In this document: in pieces, positions 1-8,685 of the stretch
Numbering within the stretch: position 1 is the first letter of the stretch
Layout of the letters: every line of letters starts with the position of its first letter
Source of the DNA: [Enterobacter] lignolyticus SCF1
GTDB lineage: Bacteria; Pseudomonadota; Gammaproteobacteria; Enterobacterales; Enterobacteriaceae
Direction of reading: 5' to 3'
DNA: 64,000 nt
NCBI RefSeq assembly: GCF_000164865.1
Contig: NC_014618.1
Span: forward strand, 3,410,001 to 3,474,000
Position numbers and translations under genes: made by a program
Notes under the pieces: model-generated
What the model was told of the DNA's origin: nothing
Seen by the model: only the letters and a program-made list of their open reading frames with translations
Databases searched by the model: none

Positions 1-1195
1 CCGCCAGCGGGCTGTTCATGGCGAAATAGACGCCCGGGTCGATGATGCACGCCGCCACCAGCGCCATGATCGCCACGAAGGACTCCATCAGCATCCCGCC
101 GTAGCCGATAAGACAGGCCTGCCCTTCGTTCGCCAGCATCTTCGGCGTGGTGCCTGAGGCGATCAGCGCGTGGAAGCCGGACACGGCGCCGCAGGCGATG
201 GTAATAAACAGGAACGGGAACAGGCTGCCGGTCCACACCGGGCCGGTACCGTCGATAAACTTCGTCAGCGCGGGCATGGTCAGCGTCGGACGCATGATCA
301 GAATACCGATGGCCAGACCGACGATGGTACCGATTTTCAGGAACGTCGAGAGATAGTCGCGCGGCGCCAGCAGCAGCCACACCGGCAGCACCGCCGCCAC
401 GAAACCATAGCCCACCAGCATCCAGGTCAGCTGTATGCCGGTAAAGTCAAAGAACGGCGCCCAGGCCGGGCTTGCCGCCACCCAGCCGCCGGAAATGATG
501 GCGAACACCAGCAGCACCAGGCCAATCACCGACACCTCGCCGATGCGCCCGGGGCGCAGATAGCGAATATAGATACCCATAAAAATCGCCAGCGGGATGG
601 TAAAGGCGACGGTGTAGGTTCCCCACGGGCTGTGGGTCAGCGCTTTCACCACGATCATCGCCAGCACCGCCAGAATAATCACCATGATCATAAAGGTGGC
701 GATCAGCGCGATCACCCCGGCGGTTGCGCCCATCTCTTCTTTCACCAGTTCGCCCAGCGAGCGGCCGTCGCGGCGGGTCGAGACGAACAGCACCATGAAG
801 TCCTGTACCGCCCCGGCGAGCACCACGCCGGCGAGGATCCAGATCATCCCCGGCAGGTAGCCCATCTGCGCCGCCAGCACCGGCCCCACCAGCGGGCCTG
901 CGCCGGCAATCGCGGCAAAGTGGTGGCCGAACAGCACTTTTTTGTCGGTCGGCACATAGTCCAGACCGTCGTTATGACGGACGGCGGGCGTCATGCGGGT
1001 GGGGTCAACCGCCAGCACCGTTTTGGCGATGTAGCGGCCATAGAAGCGGTAGGCAATAAGATAGATACACACCGCGGCAACGACTATCCACAGCGCGTTG
1101 ATCTGCTCGCCGCGGTTAAGCGCGATGTAGCCAAGGGCGAACGCTCCCACAATCGAGAGAATCGCCCACAGCAGGTATTTCCCTGAGTTGTTCAT
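1..1195 (-). CDS. cstA: Carbon starvation protein CstA, C-terminus cut by window edge
   Basis: This is a membrane peptide/pyruvate transporter of the CstA family, induced by carbon starvation. The reverse strand reads without a stop from an ATG at 1195 to the window edge, giving about 398 residues of a family normally near 700. The N-terminus MNNSGKYLLWAIL and the segments DYVPTDKKVLFGHHFAAIAG and VGPVLAAQMGYLPG are CstA hallmarks, and many hydrophobic helices follow. It is divergent in function from the adjacent entH, with which it shares the strand; E. coli has the same cstA-entH order. The leader carries a GGA motif over the Shine-Dalgarno region (see 1181..1208). Only the missing C-terminus limits the call. 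Confidence 0.95.
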   Translation of the reverse strand, partial: MNNSGKYLLWAILSIVGAFALGYIALNRGEQINALWIVVAAVCIYLIAYRFYGRYIAKTVLAVDPTRMTPAVRHNDGLDYVPTDKKVLFGHHFAAIAGAGPLVGPVLAAQMGYLPGMIWILAGVVLAGAVQDFMVLFVSTRRDGRSLGELVKEEMGATAGVIALIATFMIMVIILAVLAMIVVKALTHSPWGTYTVAFTIPLAIFMGIYIRYLRPGRIGEVSVIGLVLLVFAIISGGWVAASPAWAPFFDFTGIQLTWMLVGYGFVAAVLPVWLLLAPRDYLSTFLKIGTIVGLAIGILIMRPTLTMPALTKFIDGTGPVWTGSLFPFLFITIACGAVSGFHALIASGTTPKMLANEGQACLIGYGGMLMESFVAIMALVAACIIDPGVYFAMNSPLA

Positions 1196-1208
1196 GGTTG
1201 TTATCCGT
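1181..1208 (-). promoter_or_regulatory. Possible CsrA sites around the cstA start codon
   Basis: On the transcribed strand an ACGGATAA element lies about 6 bases before the cstA ATG, and an AGGGA element lies a few codons inside the gene. CsrA represses E. coli cstA by binding GGA motifs at the same places. The motif positions are seen; binding is inferred from the E. coli case. Confidence 0.4.
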
Positions 1209-1281
1209 TGTTGTGAAACAGTGAGATGTTACATTTTGTTTCTAGAACAACGGTTAAAATTTAACAACTTTGAAACGCAAT

Positions 1282-1304
1282 AATGTGTGGTCAAACCAGA
1301 CATT
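1282..1304. promoter_or_regulatory. Inverted repeat upstream of cstA, possible activator site
   Basis: Ten-base arms (AATGTGTGGT and ACCAGACATT, one mismatch) are separated by three bases, about 90 bp upstream of cstA. CRP activates E. coli cstA from a similar distance, but this repeat matches the CRP consensus only in part. It could also act as the end of the ent transcript. Confidence 0.3.
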
Positions 1305-1345
1305 TACATCACAGTGTTAAGCCGGTCACTCTATGCATGAACAGC

Positions 1346-1759
1346 TTACCCCAGCACCATGGTGCTCAACCGGCAGGTGCAGCAGCGCCGTCCCTGCTCA
1401 TCGAACACCACAATTTCCCAACTCTGGCTCTGACGCCCGAGGTGCAGCGGCTGGCAGACCCCGCGCACGCGGCCCTGCGACACCGCGCGATGGTGGGTCG
1501 CGTTAAGCTCGGTGCCCACCACGCACTGCCCGTCGCGGGTCATCAGATAGCCCGCCATTGACCCCAGCGTTTCCGCCAGCGCCGCCGACGCGCCGCCGTG
1601 CAGCAGGCCAAACGGCTGGTGCGTGCGGTTATCCACCGGCATCTCCGCCTCCAGCGTATCATCGCCCAGCCGCGTGTAGACGATACCGAGATGCGCCACC
1701 AGGGTGCTGCTGCTGGTGGCGTTGAGTTCCTCAAGGCTAAGGTGTCGTTTCCAGATAAT
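1346..1759 (-). CDS. entH: Enterobactin proofreading thioesterase EntH, probable ATT start
   Basis: A hotdog-fold thioesterase that clears wrongly loaded acyl groups from the EntB/EntF carrier domains. The core PFGLLHGGASAALAETLGS is the family active-site region. The first canonical start in frame (GTG at 1699) would remove 20 conserved residues. The reading frame continues upstream through IWKRHLSLEELNATS, which matches the E. coli N-terminus, to an ATT at 1759 lying directly after the entA stop. GGGAG sits five bases before it. Starting there gives exactly 137 residues, the E. coli length, so a non-canonical ATT start is proposed. It is the last gene of the entCEBAH operon. Function is firm; the start codon is inferred. 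Confidence 0.9.
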   Translation of the reverse strand: MIWKRHLSLEELNATSSSTLVAHLGIVYTRLGDDTLEAEMPVDNRTHQPFGLLHGGASAALAETLGSMAGYLMTRDGQCVVGTELNATHHRAVSQGRVRGVCQPLHLGRQSQSWEIVVFDEQGRRCCTCRLSTMVLG

Positions 1760-2515
1760 TTACGCTCCCAGCGTCGAGCCGCCGTCGACGACAATATCCT
1801 GCAGGGTGATGTGGCTGGCCCCATCGGAGGCCAGAAACAGGATAGCGCTGGCAACCTCCTGCGGACGGGCGATTTTCCCCAGCGGGATCCCCAGCTTAAA
1901 CTGCTCGCCGAAGCCGCGAATACGCTGCTGCTCAGCATCGCTGCTGGCCCACAGCGCGCGCTGCATGTCGGTGTCAGTAGACCCCGGCGAGACCAGGTTA
2001 CAGCGCACGCCGAAGCTCGCCAGCTCCAGCCCCACCGTCAGCGCCAGGCTCTTCAGCGCCGCCTTCGATGCGCCATAGGCGCTCATGCCGATGCGCGGCG
2101 CATGCGCGGCATCGGACGCCACGGTGACGATGGCCCCGCTCCGCTGCTGGCGAAAGTGCGCCATGGTCTGCTGGAACAGGTTAAACGCGCCGCCGACGTT
2201 CACGGCAAAGGTCTGCTGCCAGTCCGCCATACTTAGCGCATCGGTCGCGCCCATGCGCAGAATGCCCGCCGCGTTGACCAGCACGTCGAGGCGCGCATCC
2301 GCCCGCAGGCGACGCCCGCACATGTCGGCCACCTGCCCGGCGCTGGCAATATCCAGCGTCTCGGTGGCGAACGGATAATCCGCCAGGTCGAAGGCCAGGT
2401 CGAACCCCACCACCTCGGCCCCGGCATCAACAAACGCCAGCGCCGCAGCGTAGCCGATGCCCTTACCGGCGCCAGTCACCCAGACGGTTTTACCGCGAAA
2501 ATCGAACCCCGCCAT
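1760..2515 (-). CDS. entA: 2,3-dihydro-2,3-dihydroxybenzoate dehydrogenase EntA
   Basis: A short-chain dehydrogenase that oxidises 2,3-dihydro-2,3-dihydroxybenzoate to 2,3-dihydroxybenzoate with NAD+. The Rossmann motif VTGAGKGIGYA is near the N-terminus, NAAGILRMG follows, and the catalytic Ser/Tyr/Lys lie in SDAAHAPRIGMSAYGASKAA. The length, 251 residues, is close to the E. coli 248. Two ATG codons sit in tandem (2518 and 2515). GAGG is four bases before the first and seven before the second, and the second overlaps the entB stop, so either is possible. The gene is translationally coupled to entB. Confidence 0.97.
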   Translation of the reverse strand: MAGFDFRGKTVWVTGAGKGIGYAAALAFVDAGAEVVGFDLAFDLADYPFATETLDIASAGQVADMCGRRLRADARLDVLVNAAGILRMGATDALSMADWQQTFAVNVGGAFNLFQQTMAHFRQQRSGAIVTVASDAAHAPRIGMSAYGASKAALKSLALTVGLELASFGVRCNLVSPGSTDTDMQRALWASSDAEQQRIRGFGEQFKLGIPLGKIARPQEVASAILFLASDGASHITLQDIVVDGGSTLGA

Positions 2516-3366
2516 CATTTCACCTCGCGGGAGATAAGCGCCCACCACGCGTCGAGAGTCGGATTCTTCGCCAGCATCACAAAATCGATATCGCCGTGGA
2601 CCTTACGCCAGCGCGCCGCCAGCGCCATCATGCGTACTGAATCCAGGCCGTAGTCCACCAGGTTTTCATCATCCATCGGCTCATCGGACTCATCCAGCAG
2701 CGGCAGAATCAGCGCGCGCAGCGCCGCCTTCGACCCCGGCAGCGGCAGCAGCTCGTCGGTCATCACCACCCGCCCACTGCGCCCGGCCACATAGTTCAGC
2801 GACATCAGGTGCTCTTCGCGGCTGAAATCCGCCAGCGCATCGGCAACAAAGAACGGTTTGATATCGCGCATAAAGGCGTCGGTGGCGGTGGTCATGCAGC
2901 CGATATGGGCATACACCCCGGTAATCACCAGCTGGTCGCGGCCGGTCTCTTTCAGCGCCTGCTCCAGCGGTGAGCGGTGAAACGCGCTGTAGCGCCATTT
3001 CACCAGCACGGTATCCGCCTCGTCCGGCGCCAGCGCCGCGATAATGCGCTGCTGCTCCGGCGAACGCGTCAGCCCAGGCCCCCACATATCGTTCAGCAGC
3101 GCGCGATCCTCATCGCTCTGGGTTTTCGGCTGCGCGGTGTAGTACACCGGTATATGGTGCTGTTTGGCGTACTGGCGCAGCGCGGCGATATTCGCGACCA
3201 CGGTTGCCATCAGCGGGCTGTTGTCGCCCCAGAAATTGAGGAAATAGTCCTGCATATCGTGGATCAGCAGCGCCGCCCGCGCGGGCTCAAACGGCCAGTT
3301 CACCTTGTTCGACGGAAGATCCGCGGCGGTCGGCAGCGCATAGGCCTGCAGTTTTGGAATTGCCAT
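2515..3366 (-). CDS. entB: Isochorismatase / aryl carrier protein EntB
   Basis: A bifunctional enzyme. The N-terminal isochorismatase hydrolyses isochorismate to 2,3-dihydro-2,3-dihydroxybenzoate, and the C-terminal aryl carrier domain holds dihydroxybenzoate for the EntF synthetase. The fold starts at ALLIHDMQDYFLNFW, and the second conserved stretch is VITGVYAHIGCMTTATDAF. The phosphopantetheine Ser is about residue 243 in GLDSVRMM and would be loaded by EntD. It has 283 residues against 285 in E. coli. AAGGAG precedes the ATG. Its end overlaps the entA start. Confidence 0.97.
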   Translation of the reverse strand: MAIPKLQAYALPTAADLPSNKVNWPFEPARAALLIHDMQDYFLNFWGDNSPLMATVVANIAALRQYAKQHHIPVYYTAQPKTQSDEDRALLNDMWGPGLTRSPEQQRIIAALAPDEADTVLVKWRYSAFHRSPLEQALKETGRDQLVITGVYAHIGCMTTATDAFMRDIKPFFVADALADFSREEHLMSLNYVAGRSGRVVMTDELLPLPGSKAALRALILPLLDESDEPMDDENLVDYGLDSVRMMALAARWRKVHGDIDFVMLAKNPTLDAWWALISREVK

Positions 3367-3379
3367 ACTCTAGTCTCCT

Positions 3380-4987
3380 TCAGGCCAGCGGGCGTTCTGC
3401 CAGGCGCTGACGCAGTTTTTTCTTATCCACTTTGCCGACCGGCGTCAGCGGCAGCGCGTCGACGCACTCCACCCGATCCGGCAGCTTAAACTCCGCCACG
3501 CCCTGCTCGCGCAGGAACCGGCGTACGGCGACCGCGCGCAGCGGCGCATTCACCACCAGATACGCGCAGCTTTTTTCACCCAGCAGGCTGTCCTCCATGC
3601 TCACCAGCGCCGCATGAATCACCGCCTCATGGCGCAGCAGCAGGTTTTCCACCTCTTCGGCGGCAATTTTTTCACCGCCGCGGTTGATCTGATCTTTCTC
3701 GCGCCCCTGCACGGTGATGTAGCCGTGCTGATCCATGGAAATCAGGTCGCCGGAGCAGTAAAAGCCGTCGGCGTTAAACGCGCTGGCGTTATGCGCCGGG
3801 CTGTTGTAGTAGCCGCGAAAGGTGTACGGTCCGCGGGTCATCAGACGCCCCACCTCGCCGCGCGGCAGCGGTTCGCCGCGCTCACCGGCGACCCACACCT
3901 CATCATCCGGGCTCATCGGGCAGCCCTGAGTGTGGATAATGCGCTCCAGCGGGTCGTCGAGCCGGGTGTAGTTCACCAGCCCTTCGGCCATACCGAACAC
4001 CTGCTGCAGCTGGCAGCCGATCGCGGCGGGAATGCGCGCGGCCAGGGTTGCCGACAGCCGGGCGCCGCCCACCTGCAGCAGCGTGAGCGAGCGCAGCGGC
4101 GCATTGCCGCCCTCCTGAACCGCCTGCAGCCACAGGCTGACCGCGGGCGGCACCAGCGCGGTGACGGTTATCTGGTGCTTCTCAATCAACGGGAAGCACT
4201 GCGTGGCGCTCGGATCAGAGGCCAGCACCACCCGACCGCCGGCGAGAAACACGCCCAGCGCGCCGGGCGAGCTCAGCGGATAGTTGTGCGCCGCCGGAAG
4301 CGCGCACAGGTAGCGGGTGTGCGGGCCGAAGGCGCAAATCTCGTTGCTGCGGCGAATGCTGTAGTAGTAGTCGTTGTGCGTACGGGGGATCAGCTTTGGC
4401 GTCCCGGTGCTGCCGCCGGAGAGCTGGAAAAACGCCACCTCATCGGCTGGCGACGGCGCGGGAGCAAAACGCTCTGCCGGACGGGCGATAGCCGCCGCCA
4501 GGCTCTGCTCGCCGTCGTCGTTGCGCAGCAGCACCGTCCGCACGCAGCGGTGTTCGGCCATAAAATCCTGCAGGAACGCCTCATCGGCGAACAGCGCGTG
4601 CTCGCGGTCGGCGATCAGCAGCGCCGGCGCGATTTGCGCCGCATAGGCGTTCAGCTCGCTGCGCTGATGGCTGAACAGCGCGTTAACCGGCGCCACGCCA
4701 AGACGCAGCAGCGCAAACAGCGTGACATAAAACTCCGTCACGTTGCCAAGCTGCACCAGCGCCGTTTCGCCCGCCTTCACGCCGAGGCGCGCCAGCTGAC
4801 AGGCCAGGTTATCCACCTGCTGGTTCAGCGTCCGGTAGCTCAGCGCGCGCTCGCCCTCAATCACCGCCAGCGCGTCGCTGTCGGCATGGCGGGTGAGAAT
4901 GTCGGTCAGCGGCAGATCCTGCCAGTACCCTTTTTCACGGTAGCGGGCCGCAAGCTCAGCGGGCCAGCGGGTAAACGCAATGCTCAT
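3380..4987 (-). CDS. entE: 2,3-dihydroxybenzoate-AMP ligase EntE
   Basis: Activates 2,3-dihydroxybenzoate with ATP and transfers it to the EntB carrier domain. It is an ANL-superfamily adenylating enzyme of 535 residues (536 in E. coli). The phosphate-binding loop reads FFQLSGGSTGTPKLIPRTHN. Later signature stretches are VFGMAEGLVNYTR, YYNSPAHNASAFNADGFYCS, and QINRGGEKIAAEEVE at the hinge. The invariant C-terminal Lys lies in LTPVGKVDKKKLR. GAGG is seven bases before the ATG at 4987. It sits between entC and entB in the Fur-controlled biosynthetic operon. Confidence 0.97.
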   Translation of the reverse strand: MSIAFTRWPAELAARYREKGYWQDLPLTDILTRHADSDALAVIEGERALSYRTLNQQVDNLACQLARLGVKAGETALVQLGNVTEFYVTLFALLRLGVAPVNALFSHQRSELNAYAAQIAPALLIADREHALFADEAFLQDFMAEHRCVRTVLLRNDDGEQSLAAAIARPAERFAPAPSPADEVAFFQLSGGSTGTPKLIPRTHNDYYYSIRRSNEICAFGPHTRYLCALPAAHNYPLSSPGALGVFLAGGRVVLASDPSATQCFPLIEKHQITVTALVPPAVSLWLQAVQEGGNAPLRSLTLLQVGGARLSATLAARIPAAIGCQLQQVFGMAEGLVNYTRLDDPLERIIHTQGCPMSPDDEVWVAGERGEPLPRGEVGRLMTRGPYTFRGYYNSPAHNASAFNADGFYCSGDLISMDQHGYITVQGREKDQINRGGEKIAAEEVENLLLRHEAVIHAALVSMEDSLLGEKSCAYLVVNAPLRAVAVRRFLREQGVAEFKLPDRVECVDALPLTPVGKVDKKKLRQRLAERPLA

Positions 4988-4996
4988 GGGGAGTCC

Positions 4997-6178
4997 TCAG
5001 TGCAGGCCGAACACGTTCAGCATGGTGGAGAGCTTGACGCCCGTTTCCCGCCACTCCGACAGCGGCGACGACGCCGGAACAATCCCTGCCCCGGCGAATA
5101 AACGAATCTGGTTCTTCCGCACGCGGGCGCAGCGGATGGTGACCACCCACTCGCCGTTGCCCTCGTCGTCGCACCAGCCGACGATGCCGCCGAACAGCTC
5201 GCGCTCGAAGGGCTCAAGGTCGGCAATCAGGGTTTTGGCGATAGCGTGCGGGAAGCCGCTCAGCGCCGGCGTCGGATGCAGCAGGCAGGCCAGCGACAGC
5301 GCGTTCTCTTCCGGCTTCGCCCGCCCCTCGATCGGCGTCGCCAGATGCCACAGCGTCGGCGTCGTCACCAGCTGCGGCGACGGCGGCAGCGTCAGCTCGA
5401 GGCTGCGCGGCGACAGCACCGCTTTCATCGCCTGGGTGACCAGCTCATGCTCGTGGCGGTCTTTTTCCGACGCCAGCAGGCGGTTGCCCGCCTCGCGATC
5501 CAGCACATCATCCGGCTGGCGGCGGGCAGACCCCGCCAGCGGCAGCGAGCTAAAATGACTCCCCTCCTTGCGCAGCAGCAGCTCCGGGCTGGCGCCCAGC
5601 AGTACGCCGCCGTCCGGCAAGGGGATATGAAAATTAAAGCTGGCCGGGTTCTGGGCAATCAGCCGCTCCAGCATGGCGCCGGTATCGACATGCCTGTCGG
5701 TCGCCAGCTCAATCAGCCGCGACAGCACCACCTTATCGACCTTCGGCGTCGCGGTCAGCGCCGCGGCCCGCTCCACCATCGACATAAACCCCTGCTGCGC
5801 CGGGATCTCCTCGCGGGCCAGCACCTGCAGCGGCGGCATTCCCGTCGTATAGCGCGCGGAGCGCTGCTTATCGGTGCGGGAAAATGCGCGGCTCCGCTCA
5901 GGAATGAACAGGGCCGAAGGCTGGGTCGTGTCGAACGGGATAGCGCCTACCAGCAGCGGTTTGGCGATCCCCGCCGCGCGGGCATCGCCAAACGCGCGGG
6001 CAACGGCCTGTTGAAAATCGCCGTTAAGATTGTCCCCGCCCTGCACCGGCTGCGCGACGCGACGGAAGCAGCCGTGGGTGGTAAAGCTACGGTACGGCGA
6101 CATAAAGAAGAAGCTCTCGGCCGTCAGGGGGGCGGCCGCGCGCTGAATGTCTTCAGACAGTGACGTTTCCATTTCCAT
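4997..6178 (-). CDS. entC: Isochorismate synthase EntC
   Basis: Converts chorismate to isochorismate, the committed step of enterobactin synthesis, and heads the entCEBAH operon. Family hallmarks include FFFMSPYRSFTT near the N-terminus, the chorismate-binding core LAGSARRQPDDVLDREAGN and the C-terminal stretch REAGIVPASSPLSEWRETG-like (read here as GAGIVPASSPLSEWRETG). The longest frame begins further upstream in an AT-rich leader. The ATG at 6178 has GAGG five bases before it and gives 393 residues; the ATG at 6172 gives 391, the E. coli length. The Fur box at 6206..6224 lies just upstream and drives fepB in the other direction. Confidence 0.97.
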   Translation of the reverse strand: MEMETSLSEDIQRAAAPLTAESFFFMSPYRSFTTHGCFRRVAQPVQGGDNLNGDFQQAVARAFGDARAAGIAKPLLVGAIPFDTTQPSALFIPERSRAFSRTDKQRSARYTTGMPPLQVLAREEIPAQQGFMSMVERAAALTATPKVDKVVLSRLIELATDRHVDTGAMLERLIAQNPASFNFHIPLPDGGVLLGASPELLLRKEGSHFSSLPLAGSARRQPDDVLDREAGNRLLASEKDRHEHELVTQAMKAVLSPRSLELTLPPSPQLVTTPTLWHLATPIEGRAKPEENALSLACLLHPTPALSGFPHAIAKTLIADLEPFERELFGGIVGWCDDEGNGEWVVTIRCARVRKNQIRLFAGAGIVPASSPLSEWRETGVKLSTMLNVFGLH

Positions 6179-6205
6179 ATCATCCTCAAAAACGATAAAG
6201 ATATT

Positions 6206-6224
6206 AATAATGATTATCATTTAT
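6206..6224. promoter_or_regulatory. Fur box between entC and fepB
   Basis: The core AATGATTATCATT matches 12 of the 13 central positions of the Fur consensus (AATGATAATCATT), and 14 of 19 over the full site. It lies about 28 bases before entC and about 130 bases before fepB. In E. coli this intergenic region is a Fur-repressed divergent promoter. Confidence 0.85.
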
Positions 6225-6353
6225 ATTTTGGATTGGTAACCTAAAAGTAAAACGTCCGTATGTCAACAGCCAGTGTCTCTTCCTGCTTGCACCGGAGGCA
6301 CATTAAAGTGAAAATGAGACGCATTAACTTAAATGATTAAGGAATCTTACCGC

Positions 6354-7313
6354 GTGAAATTCCCTGTTTTTGTCCGTAACGTTCTGCTTATCGCCTGGCT
6401 GTGCGTCTCAGGATTATCCGTAACGCATGCCGCCGACTGGCCGCGCCAGGTCGCCGACAGCCGCGGCGTCCACACCCTCGGCCACAAACCGCTGCGCATC
6501 GTTTCCACCAGCGTTACCCTCACCGGCTCGCTGCTGGCGATCGACGCGCCGATCGTCGCAAGCGGCGCGACCACGCCCAATAACCGCGTGGCCGACGACC
6601 AGGGCTTTCTGCGCCAGTGGAGCCAGGTCGCGAAGCAGCGCAACCTGACGCGGCTCTATATCGGCGAACCGAGCGCGGAGGCCGTGGCGGCGCAAATGCC
6701 GGATCTGATCCTCATCAGCGCCACCGGCGGCGATTCGGCCATCGCGCTGTACGATCAGCTCTCGGCGATTGCGCCGGTGCTTATCGTCAACTACGACGAT
6801 AAAAGCTGGCAGGCGCTGCTGACGCAGCTTGGCGCCATCACCGGCCAGGAAAAGCAGGCCGCCGCGCGCATTGCCGAGTTTGATAAGCAGCTTGCCGCCG
6901 CAAAGGCGAAGATAACGCTGCCGCCGCAGCCGGTCAGCGCGCTGGTCTATACCGCCGCGGCGCACAGCGCCAACCTGTGGACGCCGGAGTCGGCGCAGGG
7001 CAAGCTGCTGGACCAGCTCGGCTTCCGCCTGGCGCCGCTGCCCGCCGGGCTGCAAACCAGCCTGAGCCAGGGCAAACGCCACGATATCGTACAGCTTGGC
7101 GGTGAGAGCCTGGCCGCAGGGCTTGCGGGGAACGCGCTGTTCCTGTTCGCGGGCGACCAGAAAGACGTCGAGGCTATCTACGCTAACCCGCTGCTGTCCC
7201 ACCTGCCGGCCGTGAAGGACAAACGGGTGTATGCGCTGGGAACGGAAACCTTCCGCCTCGACTACTACAGCGCCATGCAGGTGCTGGCGCGGCTGGAGGC
7301 ACTCTTCGGCTGA
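6354..7313 (+). CDS. fepB: Ferric enterobactin periplasmic binding protein FepB
   Basis: Captures ferric enterobactin in the periplasm and passes it to FepDGC. After the signal peptide (hydrophobic VLLIAWLCVSGLSV, cleavage after THA) the mature protein starts ADWPRQVADSRGVHTL. Conserved stretches include IVSTSVTLTGSLLAID, ATTPNNRVADDQGFLRQW and ALGTETFRLDYYSAMQVL. A GTG at 6354 with AAGGA upstream gives 319 residues, close to the E. coli 318. The in-frame ATG at 6333 has no ribosome site. It is divergent from entC and convergent with entS. Confidence 0.95.
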   Translation: MKFPVFVRNVLLIAWLCVSGLSVTHAADWPRQVADSRGVHTLGHKPLRIVSTSVTLTGSLLAIDAPIVASGATTPNNRVADDQGFLRQWSQVAKQRNLTRLYIGEPSAEAVAAQMPDLILISATGGDSAIALYDQLSAIAPVLIVNYDDKSWQALLTQLGAITGQEKQAAARIAEFDKQLAAAKAKITLPPQPVSALVYTAAAHSANLWTPESAQGKLLDQLGFRLAPLPAGLQTSLSQGKRHDIVQLGGESLAAGLAGNALFLFAGDQKDVEAIYANPLLSHLPAVKDKRVYALGTETFRLDYYSAMQVLARLEALFG

Positions 7314-7323
7314 ACCTGTTTTA

Positions 7324-7348
7324 CCTGATGCGGCGCCGCCGCATCAGG
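7324..7348. terminator. REP-like hairpin between fepB and entS
   Basis: A perfect 11-bp stem (CCTGATGCGGC and its complement) closes a 3-base loop and overlaps the last codon of entS. It separates the convergent fepB and entS genes. The sequence resembles the GCCTGATG type of REP element. It probably acts as a two-way terminator or mRNA end stabiliser. Confidence 0.65.
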
Positions 7349-8576
7349 CTGGCACCTCGCGGCGAAAGCGCCGCAGTTCGCCCAACAGCAGCACCAGCGC
7401 CACGCCGACGGCTGCCAGTATGCCGCCGCTGACGCTCGCCGACGCCACCGGCGTCATCACCGCCCCAAGCCCCCCGAGCAGCGCGGCGCCAGTCGCATCG
7501 CCGGTAACGTTCTGCGCCGTCCACAGGCCGTTGATCCGCCCCAGCATCGCCTCCGGCGTCTGGGACTGAATCAGGGTGTACTGCAACAGCGAGCTGATGG
7601 CGCTCAGCCAGCCGAACACCGCCAGGCACAGCGCCGCCAGCAGCCAGACCGGCATCAGGCTGAACAGGCCAATCGCCGCAAACGCGCCGACGGTGCTGGC
7701 AAGCATCAGCACGCCCGGGCGCGGCGTATGCGCCAGCCTGCCGCTGGTCAGCGCGCCCAGCGCCGCGCCGAGCGGGATGGCGGCGTAGAGGATGCCAATC
7801 TGCGACGCTGACATCTGCCAGCCCTGCGCCAGCGCCGGATAGAGCACGCGCACTGCGCTGGCCATCGTGAGCAGACCGCCGAGCAGCGCGATACCGCCAA
7901 TCAGCGGGCTGCTGCATAAAAACCGCAGCCCGGCCATCAGCGAACGCAGCGGGTGCTCCCGCGGCTGGGGCGGCGGCGGCAGTTTCGGCAGGCGCAGCAG
8001 CGTCAGCGTGGTGATAAAGGTGCCGACCGCCGCCAGCAGGTAGTTCCAGGCGACGCCGCCGCTGGCCAGCAGCACGCCGCCGACCATGGGCGAAATCACC
8101 GAACCCAGGCGCACCGTCAGCATGGTGATCGCCCCGGCCTGCATCAGGTTGTCCCGCCCGACCAGCGCGGGCGTCGCCGCCAGCAGCGCGGTCACGCCAA
8201 TGGAAGCGAACAGGCCATCCCAGATACCCAGCAGATAAATCGCCAGCAGCGACGGCGCGGGCAGCAGCGCGTTCAGCCACAGCCCGAGAAAACCGACCCC
8301 GCAGGTGCCGCGCGCCAGCAGAATCAGCGTTTTTCGCTCATAGCGGTCCGCCAGTACCCCGCCCGCCATCAGGCCGACGAACATCGCCCCGCCGGTCAGC
8401 GTGACCGACAGCCCCACCTGCCAGGTGGAGTGGGTCATCATCTGGATTTGCACCGGTACGGCCACGCCGAGCAGGCCAAGCGACAGGATGGAGATAAAAC
8501 GTGCGATAAATACGGCGCGAAACGCCGGATGGGTCTTTAACAAGCTGAGGTTCAGTAACCAGGAGTGTTTGTTCAT
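7344..8576 (-). CDS. entS: Enterobactin exporter EntS
   Basis: A major facilitator superfamily pump that moves enterobactin from the cytoplasm to the periplasm. It has about 12 hydrophobic segments over 410 residues (416 in E. coli). Near-identical EntS stretches include SLLKTHPAFRAVF, GVAVPVQIQMMTHSTWQVG and the loop GGVLADRYERKTLILLARG between helices 2 and 3. A longer frame starts at 8621, but the ATG at 8576 (MNKHSWLLNLSLL) matches the E. coli start and has AGGG six bases before it. It is divergent from fepDGC around a Fur box and convergent with fepB. Confidence 0.95.
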   Translation of the reverse strand: MNKHSWLLNLSLLKTHPAFRAVFIARFISILSLGLLGVAVPVQIQMMTHSTWQVGLSVTLTGGAMFVGLMAGGVLADRYERKTLILLARGTCGVGFLGLWLNALLPAPSLLAIYLLGIWDGLFASIGVTALLAATPALVGRDNLMQAGAITMLTVRLGSVISPMVGGVLLASGGVAWNYLLAAVGTFITTLTLLRLPKLPPPPQPREHPLRSLMAGLRFLCSSPLIGGIALLGGLLTMASAVRVLYPALAQGWQMSASQIGILYAAIPLGAALGALTSGRLAHTPRPGVLMLASTVGAFAAIGLFSLMPVWLLAALCLAVFGWLSAISSLLQYTLIQSQTPEAMLGRINGLWTAQNVTGDATGAALLGGLGAVMTPVASASVSGGILAAVGVALVLLLGELRRFRREVPA

Positions 8577-8649
8577 GCCGCGCCCTGATGCTTTTTTCAT
8601 ATCATTTCCGTGGCCGCACATGCTAACATAAACAAATAAGATCGATAAC

Positions 8650-8668
8650 GATAATTACTATCATTATC
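8650..8668. promoter_or_regulatory. Fur box between entS and fepD
   Basis: GATAATTACTATCATTATC matches 16 of 19 positions of the Fur consensus. It lies 18 bases before fepD and about 75 bases before entS, so iron-loaded Fur should repress both directions, as in E. coli. Confidence 0.9.
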
Positions 8669-8685
8669 AAATCAGGGATGTTGCT

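Noticed and set aside
170..1186. 338-codon plus-strand frame
   Set aside because: It lies opposite cstA; its Arg/His/Gln-rich product is a typical high-GC shadow and cstA explains the region.
3614..5101. 495-codon plus-strand frame
   Set aside because: It is opposite entE and the end of entC, with a repetitive Arg/Ala/Gln composition and no family features.
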